Shown here piece by piece: positions 8,631 through 18,794 of a stretch of DNA of 64,000 bases (the first letter of the stretch is position 1; the number at the start of each line of letters is the position of its first letter). The stretch is from Labilibacter sediminis. Its GTDB lineage: Bacteria > Bacteroidota > Bacteroidia > Bacteroidales > Marinilabiliaceae. The DNA lies in the NCBI RefSeq assembly GCF_005877885.1, contig NZ_VCHY01000017.1, positions 62,001 through 126,000 on the forward strand, read 5' to 3'. The notes under the pieces are model-generated. The model was not told the DNA's origin. It worked only from the letters and a program-made list of their open reading frames with translations, and did not search any database. A program made the position numbers and the translations under genes.

Positions 8631-10190
8631 ATGAAAAAAACGTTTACTCTCCTTATTGCCTTTGTAGTTTCACTATCTCTTACTGCAAAAAAAACAAATC
8701 CTTTTGGCCAAAGAGCTAAAAACAATATTAAAACAGAAAAACCGGTGCTTAAAAGTGCACAAGAAGCCTATATGCCTTCCAGTATTGATTTTGACAACTG
8801 GGATGGAGCAGCCTGGCAATTCTCCGGAACTACGCATTATCAATATGATGTGAACGGAAATATTACCCTGGCAACATCGCCTTACGACCGAAAAACCTAT
8901 ACCTATGATGAAAATAGCAATTTAACACAGGTCATAACTGAAAACTACGATGGCGGTTTAGAACAGTATGTTAATGTTAGCAAAGAAGATTATAAATACA
9001 ATGAACAAAACGAACAGTATGAATACACCTATTCTACCTGGAGTGGTTCAGACTGGGTTACACTTAGCGGGAACAGCAATATTTTGCTATATGACTCTCA
9101 TGGAAACCAAACAGAAGAATTATATTCCAGCTATCAATTTGGTGTTGGCTGGGTTGAAGAAAGCGGAAGAAAAACCGACTATACCTACGTTGGGAATTTA
9201 ATTACCGTTGAGATAGAATATGAAAGAGAAGGTGGCGTATGGGTACCCAAAATAAAATTTGAATGGTTTTATAACGAAAGTAATATTTTAACCCACGCTT
9301 TTGAATACGCGCATGACGGTAATGATTTTGTGTTAGCTGGTCGTTATACCGATGTAAGCTGGTATGTATGGGATCCGGTGGGCACTGTTGAAACCAGCTA
9401 CCCTAATCATTATACATATCAAACCTATAACGGTTCGGGCGATATAAATGATGGTGCCAACTATACCAATGACGAAAAAATGGAAGGTTCATACCCCGAT
9501 GGCAATGGTGGAGGAACACCGCCTACCACTATTGAAACCTATTCTGTTTGGGATACCGACTGGGTGTATGACAGCAGGTCGACCTGGAAACAAATGACAA
9601 ATTTGGTAAGTTATTTTGATGAAATATGGAATGGCAGTTCGTGGTTACCAACCTATTTCGACGAAAACTATACCACTGCTATGTTAAACTACAATATTTC
9701 TCACACCTATGTTGCAGGTGTACTAACTTCGGCCGATAAATATTCTGTTAGCTTCGATTCTTTTGGTAATAGAACTGAAGAGAAAACCGAAAACCACACC
9801 GGAGATGAAAACTGGATAACTAACTGGGGTTCTCTTTATAATATTACTTATGAGGGCGGTACTTCTAAAAAGCTATTGCGCATTACCCAAAACTGGGATA
9901 ATGATTCAAAAATATATGTGAACAACCAAAGAGAAACTTTTAACTACACCCCTACTTCAGTAGAAGATAAATCTAGTTCTGTTTTGAGGGTATATCCTAC
10001 TGTATTTAATCAGCATATTACAGTTGAAACCGAAAGCTCGGGCTATATGCTAATCTATAACCTTACCGGAAGCATTGTATTACAACAAACTTTACATAGT
10101 GGTGTAAATACAGTTTCAACGGCTGTTTTACCGGAAGGTTATTACTTAATCAGCGTTAATGACGAAACATTTAAGGTGGTAAAGCAATAA
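8631..10190 (+). CDS. Secreted YD-repeat-like protein with T9SS sorting tail
   Basis: I take the ATG at 8631, which gives MKKTFTLLIAFVVSLSLTA, a clear signal peptide. The frame is open further upstream to 8592, but without a signal. The body (about 520 residues) has loose RHS/YD-type repeats such as YDVNGNITL, YDENSNLTQV, YDSHGNQTEE and FDSFGNRTEE, rich in Tyr, Trp and Asn. The last 75 residues begin RVYPTVFNQHITVE and end YLISVNDETFKVVKQ, matching the type A T9SS C-terminal sorting domain. It is likely exported across the outer membrane and anchored or released; its target is unknown. It is separated from the mevalonate genes by 249 bp. Confidence 0.85.
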   Translation: MKKTFTLLIAFVVSLSLTAKKTNPFGQRAKNNIKTEKPVLKSAQEAYMPSSIDFDNWDGAAWQFSGTTHYQYDVNGNITLATSPYDRKTYTYDENSNLTQVITENYDGGLEQYVNVSKEDYKYNEQNEQYEYTYSTWSGSDWVTLSGNSNILLYDSHGNQTEELYSSYQFGVGWVEESGRKTDYTYVGNLITVEIEYEREGGVWVPKIKFEWFYNESNILTHAFEYAHDGNDFVLAGRYTDVSWYVWDPVGTVETSYPNHYTYQTYNGSGDINDGANYTNDEKMEGSYPDGNGGGTPPTTIETYSVWDTDWVYDSRSTWKQMTNLVSYFDEIWNGSSWLPTYFDENYTTAMLNYNISHTYVAGVLTSADKYSVSFDSFGNRTEEKTENHTGDENWITNWGSLYNITYEGGTSKKLLRITQNWDNDSKIYVNNQRETFNYTPTSVEDKSSSVLRVYPTVFNQHITVETESSGYMLIYNLTGSIVLQQTLHSGVNTVSTAVLPEGYYLISVNDETFKVVKQ

Positions 10191-10223
10191 TCAATTGAGT
10201 GAGATTACAAATTTCATAAAACA

Positions 10224-10250
10224 ACAAACGCCGCAAAATGCGGCGTTTGT
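10224..10250. terminator. Bidirectional intrinsic terminator
   Basis: A perfect 12-bp stem, ACAAACGCCGCA paired with TGCGGCGTTTGT, closes an AAA loop. It lies between the convergent T9SS gene and valS and could stop transcripts from both sides. Confidence 0.85.
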
Positions 10251-10282
10251 CCTATTATATAAGATCTAATAATCTATTTTCC

Positions 10283-12907
10283 CTAACCTTTCAGGTTAGC
10301 AATGCTTTCTTCTAAAGCTTTAATTTTAGCTTCTGCATCAGCTTGTTTTTGTTTTTCAATGGCCACTACTTTTTCCGGCGCATTATTCACAAAACGCTCA
10401 TTGCTTAACTTTTTCATTACCGAAGTTAAAAAGCCTTTGTTATACTTTAACTCCTCTTCTAAACGAGCTACTTCAGCGTCAACATCCACTAAATCACCCA
10501 ATGGAATAAAATACTCATTGGCCTTCACCATAAACGATAAAGCTCCATTCACTTTTTCAGTTACAAAAGTAATTTCTGTAGCATTGGCCAATTTAGCTAA
10601 TACGGCATCAAAAGTTTTATCATATCCGGCATTGTCTAAAATGCTTAAAGCAATGACATCCTTATTAGGAATATTTTTTTGCTTACGGATGTTACGAACA
10701 CCTGCAATAGCTTCTTGCGTTAAACTGAAGCTTGCCAATAACTTTTCATCTACCTCGGTAGCAACTGGCATTGATGCAACCATAATACTTTCACCCTCCT
10801 TGCGTTCGTCTAACAATTGCCAGATTTCCTCTGAAATAAACGGCATAAATGGGTGAAGCAATCTTAATATTTTATCAAAATTTTCGATGGTTGCTTTGTA
10901 AGTAGCTCCATCAATTGGTTGTTGATATCCAGGCTTCACAATTTCCAGGTACCATGACGAAAAGTCGTCGCGGAACAAAGTATAAACCGCCATTAAAGCA
11001 TCCGAAATACGGAACTTGCTAAAATGATCGTTAACCAAATTAATGGTTTCGTTTAACTTATGGCTAAACCACTCGATACCTTTAGCTGCACTCTCTGGCT
11101 GAGCGATAGACTCATCCACATTCCATCCTTTTACCAAACGGAAGGCATTCCAGATTTTATTGGAGAAATTACGTCCTTGCTCTGTTAAGCTATCATCAAA
11201 TAATAAATCACCTCCGGCAGGAGAACACAATAGCATACCCACACGAACACCATCAGCTCCATATTGCGCTATTAAATCCAATGGATCAGGAGAGTTACCC
11301 AATTGCTTACTCATTTTACGGCCTTGCTTATCTCGAACCATTCCAGTGAAATACACATTTTTAAACGGGAACGTGCCTTTAAATTCATATCCCGCCATAA
11401 TCATACGTGCTACCCAGAAAAAGATAATATCATGACCTGTTACCAAATCACTTGTTGGATAGTAATAATCTATTTCATTCTTATCCGGATTAAACCCATC
11501 GAATACAGAAATTGGCCATAACCATGAAGAAGCCCATGTATCTAAAACATCTTCTTCTTGTTTTAAGTCAGCAATGGTTAAGGCGCTATTTCCTGATTTT
11601 TCCTGAGCCAGTTTCACAGCTTCTTCTTCATTTGAAGCCACTACAAAATCACCATTATCTAAATAATATACCGGTATTCTGTGCCCCCAGTATAACTGAC
11701 GCGAGATACACCAGTCCTTAACGTTTTCCATCCAGTGACGGTAAACATTTTTAAACTTGGCAGGGTGAAACTGAACCTCATCGGTCATTACAGCATCCAA
11801 AGCCACCTTAGCCATGTCGGTCATTTTTAAGAACCACTGTGTAGAAAGCTTAGGCTCAATAACAGCTCCTGTTCTTTCCGAACAACCTACTTTATTATCG
11901 TAATCTTCTACTTTTAAAAGATTATTGTTTTTTTGTAATTCAGGAATAATTTCTTCACGAACCTCAAAACGATCTTTCCCCACAAACATTCCGGCTGCCT
12001 CGCTTAAAGTACCATCGTCATTTAATATGTCGATGCTCTCTAAGTTATGGCGCATACCAATCTCATAGTCATTAAGGTCGTGCGCAGGTGTAATTTTTAA
12101 ACACCCTGTACCAAACTCCATATCTACATACTCATCTTCAATAATTGGAATAGAACGATTGAGTAATGGTACCAAAACTCTTTTTCCTTTAAGATGCTTG
12201 AAACGCTCGTCGTTAGGATTAATACATACAGCTGTATCTCCCAAAATTGTTTCAGGACGAGTAGTAGCTATAGTTACATGCCCCTCCTCTCCATCAATTT
12301 TATATAGTAGGTAATAAAGTTTTGAATGAACTTCTTTATACACCACCTCTTCATCCGAAACCGCAGTTAATGCATCCGGATCCCAGTTTACCATACGTAC
12401 TCCACGGTAAATCAATCCTTTTTCGTAAAGCTTCACAAAAGTATCAATTACTCCCTGGCTGCGGGTTTCGTCTAAGGTAAAACAGGTTCTGTCCCAATCG
12501 CAAGAAGCACCAAGCTTTTTTAATTGCTCAAGGATTATACCTCCGTGTTTCTCGGTCCAGTCCCAGGCATGACCCAAAAACTCATCACGACTAAGGTCTG
12601 CTTTATCAATTCCTTCGTTTTTTAACTTGTTAACCACTTTAGCCTCTGTAGCAATAGAAGCGTGGTCGGTACCCGGAACCCAGCAAGCATTTTTACCCAT
12701 CATTCGTGCACGACGTACCAATATATCCTGAATGGTATTGTTTAGCATATGTCCCATATGTAGCATTCCGGTAACGTTTGGTGGTGGTATGACGACCGTA
12801 TAAGGCTCTCTTTCATCCGGTTCTGAATGAAAATAATTTTGCTCCATCCAATACTTATACCACTTATCCTCGGTCTCGGCGGGATTATACGTGCTTGCTA
12901 ATTCCAT
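10283..12907 (-). CDS. valS: Valine--tRNA ligase
   Basis: The 874-residue class I synthetase charges tRNA-Val. The HIGH box appears as [15 protein letters not shown] at about residues 41-55. The KMSKS box appears as [11 protein letters not shown] in the second half. The editing (CP1) domain includes [16 protein letters not shown]. The C-terminus has the anticodon-binding domain and the Val-specific coiled coil ([19 protein letters not shown] onward, rich in Lys and Glu). Length is right for bacterial ValRS. It is convergent with the upstream-neighbour T9SS gene and shares its terminator. Confidence 0.97.
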   Translation of the reverse strand: MELASTYNPAETEDKWYKYWMEQNYFHSEPDEREPYTVVIPPPNVTGMLHMGHMLNNTIQDILVRRARMMGKNACWVPGTDHASIATEAKVVNKLKNEGIDKADLSRDEFLGHAWDWTEKHGGIILEQLKKLGASCDWDRTCFTLDETRSQGVIDTFVKLYEKGLIYRGVRMVNWDPDALTAVSDEEVVYKEVHSKLYYLLYKIDGEEGHVTIATTRPETILGDTAVCINPNDERFKHLKGKRVLVPLLNRSIPIIEDEYVDMEFGTGCLKITPAHDLNDYEIGMRHNLESIDILNDDGTLSEAAGMFVGKDRFEVREEIIPELQKNNNLLKVEDYDNKVGCSERTGAVIEPKLSTQWFLKMTDMAKVALDAVMTDEVQFHPAKFKNVYRHWMENVKDWCISRQLYWGHRIPVYYLDNGDFVVASNEEEAVKLAQEKSGNSALTIADLKQEEDVLDTWASSWLWPISVFDGFNPDKNEIDYYYPTSDLVTGHDIIFFWVARMIMAGYEFKGTFPFKNVYFTGMVRDKQGRKMSKQLGNSPDPLDLIAQYGADGVRVGMLLCSPAGGDLLFDDSLTEQGRNFSNKIWNAFRLVKGWNVDESIAQPESAAKGIEWFSHKLNETINLVNDHFSKFRISDALMAVYTLFRDDFSSWYLEIVKPGYQQPIDGATYKATIENFDKILRLLHPFMPFISEEIWQLLDERKEGESIMVASMPVATEVDEKLLASFSLTQEAIAGVRNIRKQKNIPNKDVIALSILDNAGYDKTFDAVLAKLANATEITFVTEKVNGALSFMVKANEYFIPLGDLVDVDAEVARLEEELKYNKGFLTSVMKKLSNERFVNNAPEKVVAIEKQKQADAEAKIKALEESIANLKG

Positions 12908-13136
12908 TTTGTTATTTAGATTTTAGACAAAAGACAAAAGATAAAAGATGATTACTTACTAAAAAAAACTGTTATTCATCTTAAAATCAATCGACTCCAC
13001 ATCTAGTTATATTTACTTTTTCAATTAAGCTGCAAAAATATAAAAAATTAAGAAATAGAAGGGTATAAAAAAAACAGCGGTTTACTATAATTCAACCACT
13101 GGTAGTTTTTCTTTGAATGAGATATCAGTAATACTC

Positions 13137-13970
13137 TTACGCTCTTTCTCTTAATAGATTTATTTCCTGTTTATCCTGAAGTAATTCTTCTACATCAGAA
13201 TAATCTTTAATCATTTTAACTGTAACTATGGCCAATGGGATAGCTATTATATTTTCCGCCATTTCCAACGTAGTCATAAATAACATCTCATCAATGGTTT
13301 CTGCACGCATAGATAAGCGAAACACTACTTGTCCTATAATACCGCTTATAATCCATAGGGTCCACCAAATACCTAGGGAACCTGTTGTAAATTTTTCTGA
13401 TACGGTAGCACCTGTTTTTATAAGGTATTCTTTTGTTTCTATATACAACTCCTTCATCATTTGGTAAGGGCGATACAAATTAATGAATGGAACAAACCAT
13501 GCTCCGGCTGCCCAACCGTCTGTCTGTGATAAATGATTAACTTTTTGTCCTAAATTGAAATAAGCTCGTCGGAACCACATAATAAATGTAATCCCGGAAG
13601 CAATAAATACCAATAAATACACAAGACTAATAAATTGTACCCTTCCGTCATTTGCTGTTGCTTCATCCATAGTAATTTCCTTACCATCGGCTACTCCGTC
13701 CAATAAACTAAATTGCATGTAATTTGAAATCAACAGAATCACTTCAAAAGCTAACACAATCCAGACTAGCAACATGGCAATATTTGCACGTTGACGATTA
13801 GGTCTGACCGGAACTTTAGATATTAGTTTCTCTGTTTGTTCTGACTTTTTATAATCGGGGCAAGTCGCCTCAAATGTTGGTTTAGCTTTAGTTAAACCAC
13901 ATACAATACCTTGTGCTTTATCAAAGTGTTTCTCACTACAGGTTTTACAAATTTCAATTTTATTCATCAT
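13137..13970 (-). CDS. DUF4328 membrane protein with N-terminal zinc-ribbon-like segment
   Basis: The 277-residue product begins with a short cysteine cluster (CKTCSEKHFDKAQGIVCGL and later CPDYKK) that looks like a small zinc-binding head. Several hydrophobic segments follow: one near residues 60-85, one near 110-135, then the DUF4328 hallmark DGWAAGAWFVPFINLYRPY near 160-178, and two more before the C-terminus. It should be an inner-membrane protein of unknown function. The start is either of the two adjacent Met codons. A 229-bp gap separates it from valS, so it is probably transcribed on its own. Confidence 0.8.
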   Translation of the reverse strand: MMNKIEICKTCSEKHFDKAQGIVCGLTKAKPTFEATCPDYKKSEQTEKLISKVPVRPNRQRANIAMLLVWIVLAFEVILLISNYMQFSLLDGVADGKEITMDEATANDGRVQFISLVYLLVFIASGITFIMWFRRAYFNLGQKVNHLSQTDGWAAGAWFVPFINLYRPYQMMKELYIETKEYLIKTGATVSEKFTTGSLGIWWTLWIISGIIGQVVFRLSMRAETIDEMLFMTTLEMAENIIAIPLAIVTVKMIKDYSDVEELLQDKQEINLLRERA

Positions 13971-14363
13971 ATTTATTTTGGGTAATTAGTTCTAAACGTT
14001 AAAGACCTCTTTAATTATATCTAAAGCGTAAATATAACAGAGTTATTTTATGATTCTTATCAGAGATGTCCAAAATAATTGGCGCTTCACCCAAACCCGA
14101 CTTACTCTTTATTCATAAGTGCATATTTTCAATTGCATTCATGATTTTCGTTTCACTACAATTGATTCTTGATGACAAAAACTAAGGAAAAAACACTTAA
14201 TTAAATATTTACCTAAAAACAACATGAATGTTTAGGATAGATGTGGATTCTTACAAAAAAGAATATTTCACCATACTTATTTTAGTGCTTTCTCTCATTA
14301 ATTTGGCTAATTCGTATCTACACCCCCTTTTTCTACTTTGAACGATTCTAAATTAAACCTTTT

Positions 14364-14379
14364 TGTGACTTTTGTCACT
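14364..14379. promoter_or_regulatory. CRP/FNR-like palindromic operator
   Basis: TGTGA-N6-TCACT (central CTTTTG) is a near-perfect match to the CRP half-site pair and contains the exact inverted repeat GTGAC-TTTT-GTCAC. It is about 120 bp upstream of the putative -7 box of the ammonium transporter. A Crp/Fnr-family gene, frameshifted, occurs at 23324, but nothing links the two directly. Confidence 0.5.
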
Positions 14380-14463
14380 TTTTACAAAAACAAACTAACA
14401 TACTGAACACCACCCTTTCTAAAAATAGCCCATCTCCAAATTAATAAATACAATTCCAGAAGA

Positions 14464-14498
14464 CACCCCCTTTACAAACAGGGGTGGTTTATTTTTTT
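14464..14498 (+). terminator. Terminator-like hairpin just upstream of the amt promoter
   Basis: CACCCC (14464-14469) pairs with GGGGTG (14481-14486) and is followed by a T-rich tract. There is no plus-strand gene to terminate, so it may end a small RNA or shield amt from read-through. Confidence 0.45.
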
Positions 14499-14499
14499 A

Positions 14500-14507
14500 T
14501 ACTTTTG
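14500..14507 (+). promoter_or_regulatory. Bacteroidota -7 promoter box for amt
   Basis: TACTTTTG matches the TAnnTTTG consensus recognised by the Bacteroidota primary sigma factor, 43 bp before the amt ATG. No convincing -33 box is visible. Confidence 0.55.
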
Positions 14508-14550
14508 CAGCGCATATTGATCGCTTAACTATTAATTTTTATTTATTATC

Positions 14551-15771
14551 ATGTTTGATACTGGAACAACAACATTCATGTTGCTTGCCACTAGTTTGGT
14601 TATGCTCATGACTCCAGGATTGGCATTCTTTTACGGAGGGTTGGCATGTAAAAGAAACATTCTTGGAGTAATGATACAAAGCTTTGTATCACTTGGAATC
14701 ACCACTATATTGTGGTGGGCTTTTGGATATTCTTTATGTTTTAGCGGAGGAGAGAACGCTATTATCGGGAATTTTGACAAAGCCTTTTTAAATGGAGTTA
14801 GCCTTGATTCGTTATACTCCGCTGACAAACGTTTCCCTGAATTGGTATTTATATCGTACCAAATGATGTTTGCTATTATTACCCCGGCGTTAATTACCGG
14901 TGCTTTTGCAAACAGGGTAACCTTTAAAGCCTATATTTTATTTCTGATATTATGGCAAATATTTGTTTACTACCCTTTTGTACATATGATTTGGGGTGGT
15001 GGAATTCTTGCACACTGGGGAGTACTTGACTTTGCCGGAGGTATTGTTGTGCATGCAACTGCCGGAGCTGCAGCCCTGGCTTCTGTATTTTATGTTGGCA
15101 GCCGACGTAATCCTGATTCAAAACCTAACAGTATTCCTTTGGTAGCTGTAGGTACAGGTTTCCTTTGGTTTGGCTGGTATGGATTTAACGCCGGATCAGA
15201 ACTTTCGGTAAATGGTATTACTGCAATTGCCTTTTTAAATACTGACATAGCTGCTTCTGTTGCAGCCATCACATGGCTGGCCATTGAATGGTTTAGAACT
15301 GACCAGAAAAAGCCAACTTTTATTGGATTATTAACCGGTTCCATTGCCGGACTAGCAACAATTACTCCTGCAGCAGGTTATGTTACAATTAACACAGCTG
15401 TTCTAATTGGTTTTGTAGCTGGTATTGGCTGTTACCTGGCCGTGCAACTTAAAGAACGTTTTCAATGGGATGATGCATTGGATGTATGGGGTGTACATGG
15501 TGTTGGAGGCGTATTAGGAACCATCATGCTTGGTATTTTTGCTACAAAAACAATCAATGCAAATGGTGCTGATGGATTAATATATGGAGGTACAGACTTC
15601 TTCTTTAAGCAAATCGCTGCCATTGTCATTTCATCTGTTTATGCATTTATTTTTACATACGGTATGCTATACGTTATTAATAAAATAACACCGGTAAAAG
15701 TAACTGCCCAGGAAGAAGAAATGGGACTGGATGCTGCCTTACATGGTGAAATTGCCAGAGACAGCTATTAA
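14551..15771 (+). CDS. amt: Ammonium transporter
   Basis: The 406-residue polytopic protein is an Amt/Rh channel conducting ammonium across the inner membrane. It opens TTTFMLLATSLVMLMTPGLAFFYGG, the typical first helix, and continues with eleven predicted helices. Family motifs include IWGGGILAHWGVLDFAGGIVVH near residue 150, FGWYGFNAGSEL near 210 and DVWGVHGVGGVLGT near 312, with pore histidines in HWG and GVHG. No glnK/glnB gene, a frequent partner, lies next to it. A TAnnTTTG promoter and a CRP-like palindrome sit upstream and a strong terminator follows, so it is probably monocistronic. Confidence 0.96.
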   Translation: MFDTGTTTFMLLATSLVMLMTPGLAFFYGGLACKRNILGVMIQSFVSLGITTILWWAFGYSLCFSGGENAIIGNFDKAFLNGVSLDSLYSADKRFPELVFISYQMMFAIITPALITGAFANRVTFKAYILFLILWQIFVYYPFVHMIWGGGILAHWGVLDFAGGIVVHATAGAAALASVFYVGSRRNPDSKPNSIPLVAVGTGFLWFGWYGFNAGSELSVNGITAIAFLNTDIAASVAAITWLAIEWFRTDQKKPTFIGLLTGSIAGLATITPAAGYVTINTAVLIGFVAGIGCYLAVQLKERFQWDDALDVWGVHGVGGVLGTIMLGIFATKTINANGADGLIYGGTDFFFKQIAAIVISSVYAFIFTYGMLYVINKITPVKVTAQEEEMGLDAALHGEIARDSY

Positions 15772-15801
15772 TATCTAAACAGATAATTATCCGCATATTA
15801 T

Positions 15802-15842
15802 AAAGCTGAACCCGGCGTAAACATGTCGAGTTCAGCTTTTTT
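15802..15842 (+). terminator. Intrinsic terminator after amt
   Basis: AAAGCTGAAC (15802-15811) pairs with GTTCAGCTTT (15830-15839) and runs into a T tract, 30 bp after the amt stop codon. Confidence 0.85.
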
Positions 15843-16157
15843 CGTGTAAAGTATTTACCGTATATCATCCCTCATTTATTTCATCACCAACCTTAACCGC
15901 ATAACTCTGCCTTCTTTTCACCATAGGCATAAGGAGTCAGTAATCTTATTCAGACTTCTTAAAACTCTTACCTAAAATTTAACTTCCCAAAAGCCATTTT
16001 CTCCTATTTTTATAACCATACATTGGTAAAATATTCCATTTCGTTGAATACTTTTTACATCCTCAGGATTGAAAGCTAATTTTACTTGTGTAAAAACAAT
16101 TCAACACCCATGAATACACAATGTAAATAAAGTATAACTACATAAAACATTTTAGGT
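15843..16157. other. Intergenic region, no gene seen
   Basis: About 315 bp between the amt terminator and the DUF1566 gene. AT-rich, no ORF worth reporting and no clear promoter consensus. Confidence 0.5.
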
Positions 16158-17405
16158 ATGAAAAACTATAAGATACTTTACACGCTAATATCCTTAATTC
16201 TTTTATGCGCTTGCAGCAAGGATGATACTACTGAAATTAAAGACCAGGATAACTCTGGTAATGAAGGAAACGGAGAAGAGGTTATCACTCCGGAACACCC
16301 ATACACTATTGTTGGTACAGGTACAACAGATTTTTACAGTGATATTGCCATTATTTCTTCTCCCAACGAAGGCGATGCTTTCTTTGGTCAGGATGCTAAT
16401 TACCCCGGAAACCAGCCTTCTTACATAGATAATGGAGATGGTACGATAACGGATAAAGTAACCGGACTGATGTGGGAGAAAGACATGGGCGAAAAAATAA
16501 CATTTGCAGAAGCAACAACTAAAGCCAGTGAATCAACCCTTGGTAATTATACTGATTGGCGGGTTCCTACCATTAAAGAACTTTACTCTCTAATACTTTT
16601 CACCGGGAAAGTACAGGGAGCAACAGCTTTTGAAATGTTTATCGACACTCAGTATTTTGATCAGCCACTGGGAAATACCAGCACAGGTGAGCGTGAAATT
16701 GATGCACAAACCTGGTCGGCCACAGAATATGTGGGAACAACCATGAATGCAGATGCAACAGTATTTGGCGTTAACTTTGTGGATGGTCGTATTAAAGGCT
16801 ATCCTAAATATAATCCCAGAACAGGAGCTGCTAACACGATGTACTTTCGAATGGTTCGAGGAAATACAGATTATGGCACAAATGACTTTATAGATAACGG
16901 AGATGGTACAATTAGTGATCTAGCAACCGGATTAATGTGGCAAAAGGCAGATGACGGAATAAGTAGAGACTGGGAAGAAGCCTTGGCTTATGCTGAAAAC
17001 ATAGAGCTTGCTAACAAAAACGACTGGCGTTTACCCAACGCTAAAGAGTTACAAAGTATTGTAGATTACACCAGATCTCCTCAAACCACAAACTCACCAG
17101 CCATTGATCCATTATTTGAAACAACCGAAATAAACGATCCTGAAGGTAACCCGGGACATTATCCATTCTTCTGGACAAGCTCAACTCATCTGGATGGAGT
17201 CAACCCATATGCTGGTGCTGTTTATATCGCATTTGGTGAAGGTTTAGGAAAAATGAATGATGTATTAATGGATGTACATGGTGCAGGTTGTCAACGCAGT
17301 GATCCTAAAAGCGGAAATAAAGACGACTACCCTCAATACTTTGGTCCACAGGGTGACGTTCGATACGTATATAACTATGTAAGATGTGTAAGAACCATCC
17401 AATAA
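16158..17405 (+). CDS. DUF1566 lipoprotein with two repeat units
   Basis: The 415-residue product starts with a lipoprotein signal, and the lipobox LLCAC places the lipidated Cys near residue 19. An acidic linker follows. Two DUF1566 (Lcl C-terminal-like) units each open with the same phrase, YIDNGDGTITDKVTGLMW and FIDNGDGTISDLATGLMW, and share NYTDWRVPTIKEL and NDWRLPNAKELQ. It should be surface-exposed or periplasmic. The next gene, a sulfatase lipoprotein, starts 11 bp after its stop, so the two probably form an operon. The partnership suggests a shared polysaccharide substrate, but this is inference. Confidence 0.85.
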   Translation: MKNYKILYTLISLILLCACSKDDTTEIKDQDNSGNEGNGEEVITPEHPYTIVGTGTTDFYSDIAIISSPNEGDAFFGQDANYPGNQPSYIDNGDGTITDKVTGLMWEKDMGEKITFAEATTKASESTLGNYTDWRVPTIKELYSLILFTGKVQGATAFEMFIDTQYFDQPLGNTSTGEREIDAQTWSATEYVGTTMNADATVFGVNFVDGRIKGYPKYNPRTGAANTMYFRMVRGNTDYGTNDFIDNGDGTISDLATGLMWQKADDGISRDWEEALAYAENIELANKNDWRLPNAKELQSIVDYTRSPQTTNSPAIDPLFETTEINDPEGNPGHYPFFWTSSTHLDGVNPYAGAVYIAFGEGLGKMNDVLMDVHGAGCQRSDPKSGNKDDYPQYFGPQGDVRYVYNYVRCVRTIQ

Positions 17406-17416
17406 TCATTGAGAGT

Positions 17417-18724
17417 ATGAAAATATATCTATTTTTAATATCGCTGATCGTATTGATTTCCTGTACTAAAGAAACCGATATAAAAGTTGAAGACAGCGAA
17501 ACCAGCAAAAATCCAAATATTTTATTGATCATAGCTGATGACATGGGTTTAGATGCTTGTCCGAGATATGACATTGGAACTATTAAACCGCACATGCCCA
17601 ATTTGGAGAAATTAATGAGCAACGGGATCAGGTTTAATAACCTGTGGTCTGCACCTGTTTGTACACCAACCCGTGCTACTATAATTACGGGTAAATATGG
17701 ATTTAACACCAGTGTCATGAAAGTTGATGATGTATTGGCTGAATCTGAAACATCTTTACAGAAATACATTGACACAAATACCGGAGGAAAGTACAGTAAT
17801 GCAGTAATTGGGAAATGGCACTTATCCAGGGATGAGGAACATCCCTTAAATCTGGGTATTGATTATTATGCCGGATCGTTAAATGGCGGACTACCTTCTT
17901 ACTTTGAATATCAGTTAATTGAAAACAGACAAAGCAAAACCTGCCTGGAATACGCTACAAGTAAATATACAGATTTGGCCATCGATTGGATTGCAAATCA
18001 GACAGATCCCTGGTTTTTATGGTTGGCTTACAATGCCCCTCATAGTCCTTTTCATCTACCTCCTGACAATTTACATTTTCAGGGTAGCCTGCCGACCGAT
18101 CAGGCCAGCATAGATGCTGATCCGTTACCCTATTACATGGCAATGATTGAAGCTATGGATACAGAAATAGGCAGACTACTTGGCTCTCTAAGTCAAGAGG
18201 AAATTGACAATACAATTATCATTTTTATAGGTGATAACGGGACGCCCGGAAAAGTAGCACAAGAGCACCACAGTCGAAGAGCAAAAGGTTCTATTTATCA
18301 GGGAGGAATTAATGTACCCATGATTATTTCAGGAAAAGGAGTTAGTAGAATCAATGAGACTGAAGATGCACTAATTAATACTACCGACCTATTTGCAACC
18401 ATTGCAGAAATAGCTGACAACAAAACAACAAAGATACACGACAGCTATAGTTTTAAAGGTTTACTAAGCGATAATAATGCTCCCAAAAGAGAATATGCAT
18501 ATTCAGAAATTGGTTATGAAACCGAACCCTCAACTTATGCCATTAGAAATGCAACGCACAAATACATTCTTTTTAATGACGGCTCCGAGGCTCTTTACAA
18601 TTTGCAGTCGACTTTTATTGATAAAATAAACTTGCTCAGCGAAAACCAATTGCCTTTAAGCCCTAATAATGAAGCCATAAATGATGACTTGATGGTTAAA
18701 GCAAAGGAAATTAGAAACGAATAA
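17417..18724 (+). CDS. Type I sulfatase, lipoprotein
   Basis: I choose the ATG at 17417, giving MKIYLFLISLIVLISCTKE with a lipobox Cys at residue 16. The frame is open upstream into the preceding gene, but that extension hides the signal. The 435-residue alkaline-phosphatase-fold enzyme has NILLIIADDMGLD (metal-binding Asp pair, near 34-46), the sulfatase motif CTPTR with Cys82 to be converted to formylglycine, IGKWHL near 140, and GDNGTPG near the C-terminal metal site. It would cleave sulfate esters, probably from sulfated polysaccharide, in the periplasm or at the surface. It needs a formylglycine-generating or anaerobic maturase enzyme, which is not in the window. Confidence 0.92.
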   Translation: MKIYLFLISLIVLISCTKETDIKVEDSETSKNPNILLIIADDMGLDACPRYDIGTIKPHMPNLEKLMSNGIRFNNLWSAPVCTPTRATIITGKYGFNTSVMKVDDVLAESETSLQKYIDTNTGGKYSNAVIGKWHLSRDEEHPLNLGIDYYAGSLNGGLPSYFEYQLIENRQSKTCLEYATSKYTDLAIDWIANQTDPWFLWLAYNAPHSPFHLPPDNLHFQGSLPTDQASIDADPLPYYMAMIEAMDTEIGRLLGSLSQEEIDNTIIIFIGDNGTPGKVAQEHHSRRAKGSIYQGGINVPMIISGKGVSRINETEDALINTTDLFATIAEIADNKTTKIHDSYSFKGLLSDNNAPKREYAYSEIGYETEPSTYAIRNATHKYILFNDGSEALYNLQSTFIDKINLLSENQLPLSPNNEAINDDLMVKAKEIRNE

Positions 18725-18740
18725 CATTATTATACTACAA

Positions 18741-18776
18741 AAAAGGCTCAGTTTGACAGATCAAACTGAGCCTTTT
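18741..18776. terminator. Bidirectional intrinsic terminator
   Basis: A 16-bp perfect stem, AAAAGGCTCAGTTTGA with TCAAACTGAGCCTTTT, closes a CAGA loop between the convergent sulfatase and S1-domain genes. Both strands end in a T run. Confidence 0.92.
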
Positions 18777-18794
18777 AATATTTCTTATTCAAGC

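Larger units (their letters stand above)
13971..14550. other. 580-bp region without a gene upstream of amt
   Basis: No supported ORF. It holds a CRP-like palindrome (14364-14379), a terminator-like hairpin (14464-14498) and the amt promoter box (14500-14507), listed separately. The length and the hairpin just before the promoter leave room for a short non-coding transcript, which I cannot confirm. Confidence 0.6.

Noticed and set aside
10302-10856. Plus-strand open frame of 184 codons inside valS
   Set aside because: Antisense shadow of a well-supported essential gene, with low-complexity Ser/Ala/Thr composition.
17305-17775. Minus-strand open frame of 156 codons
   Set aside because: Overlaps the DUF1566 and sulfatase genes on the other strand; no motif or signal.
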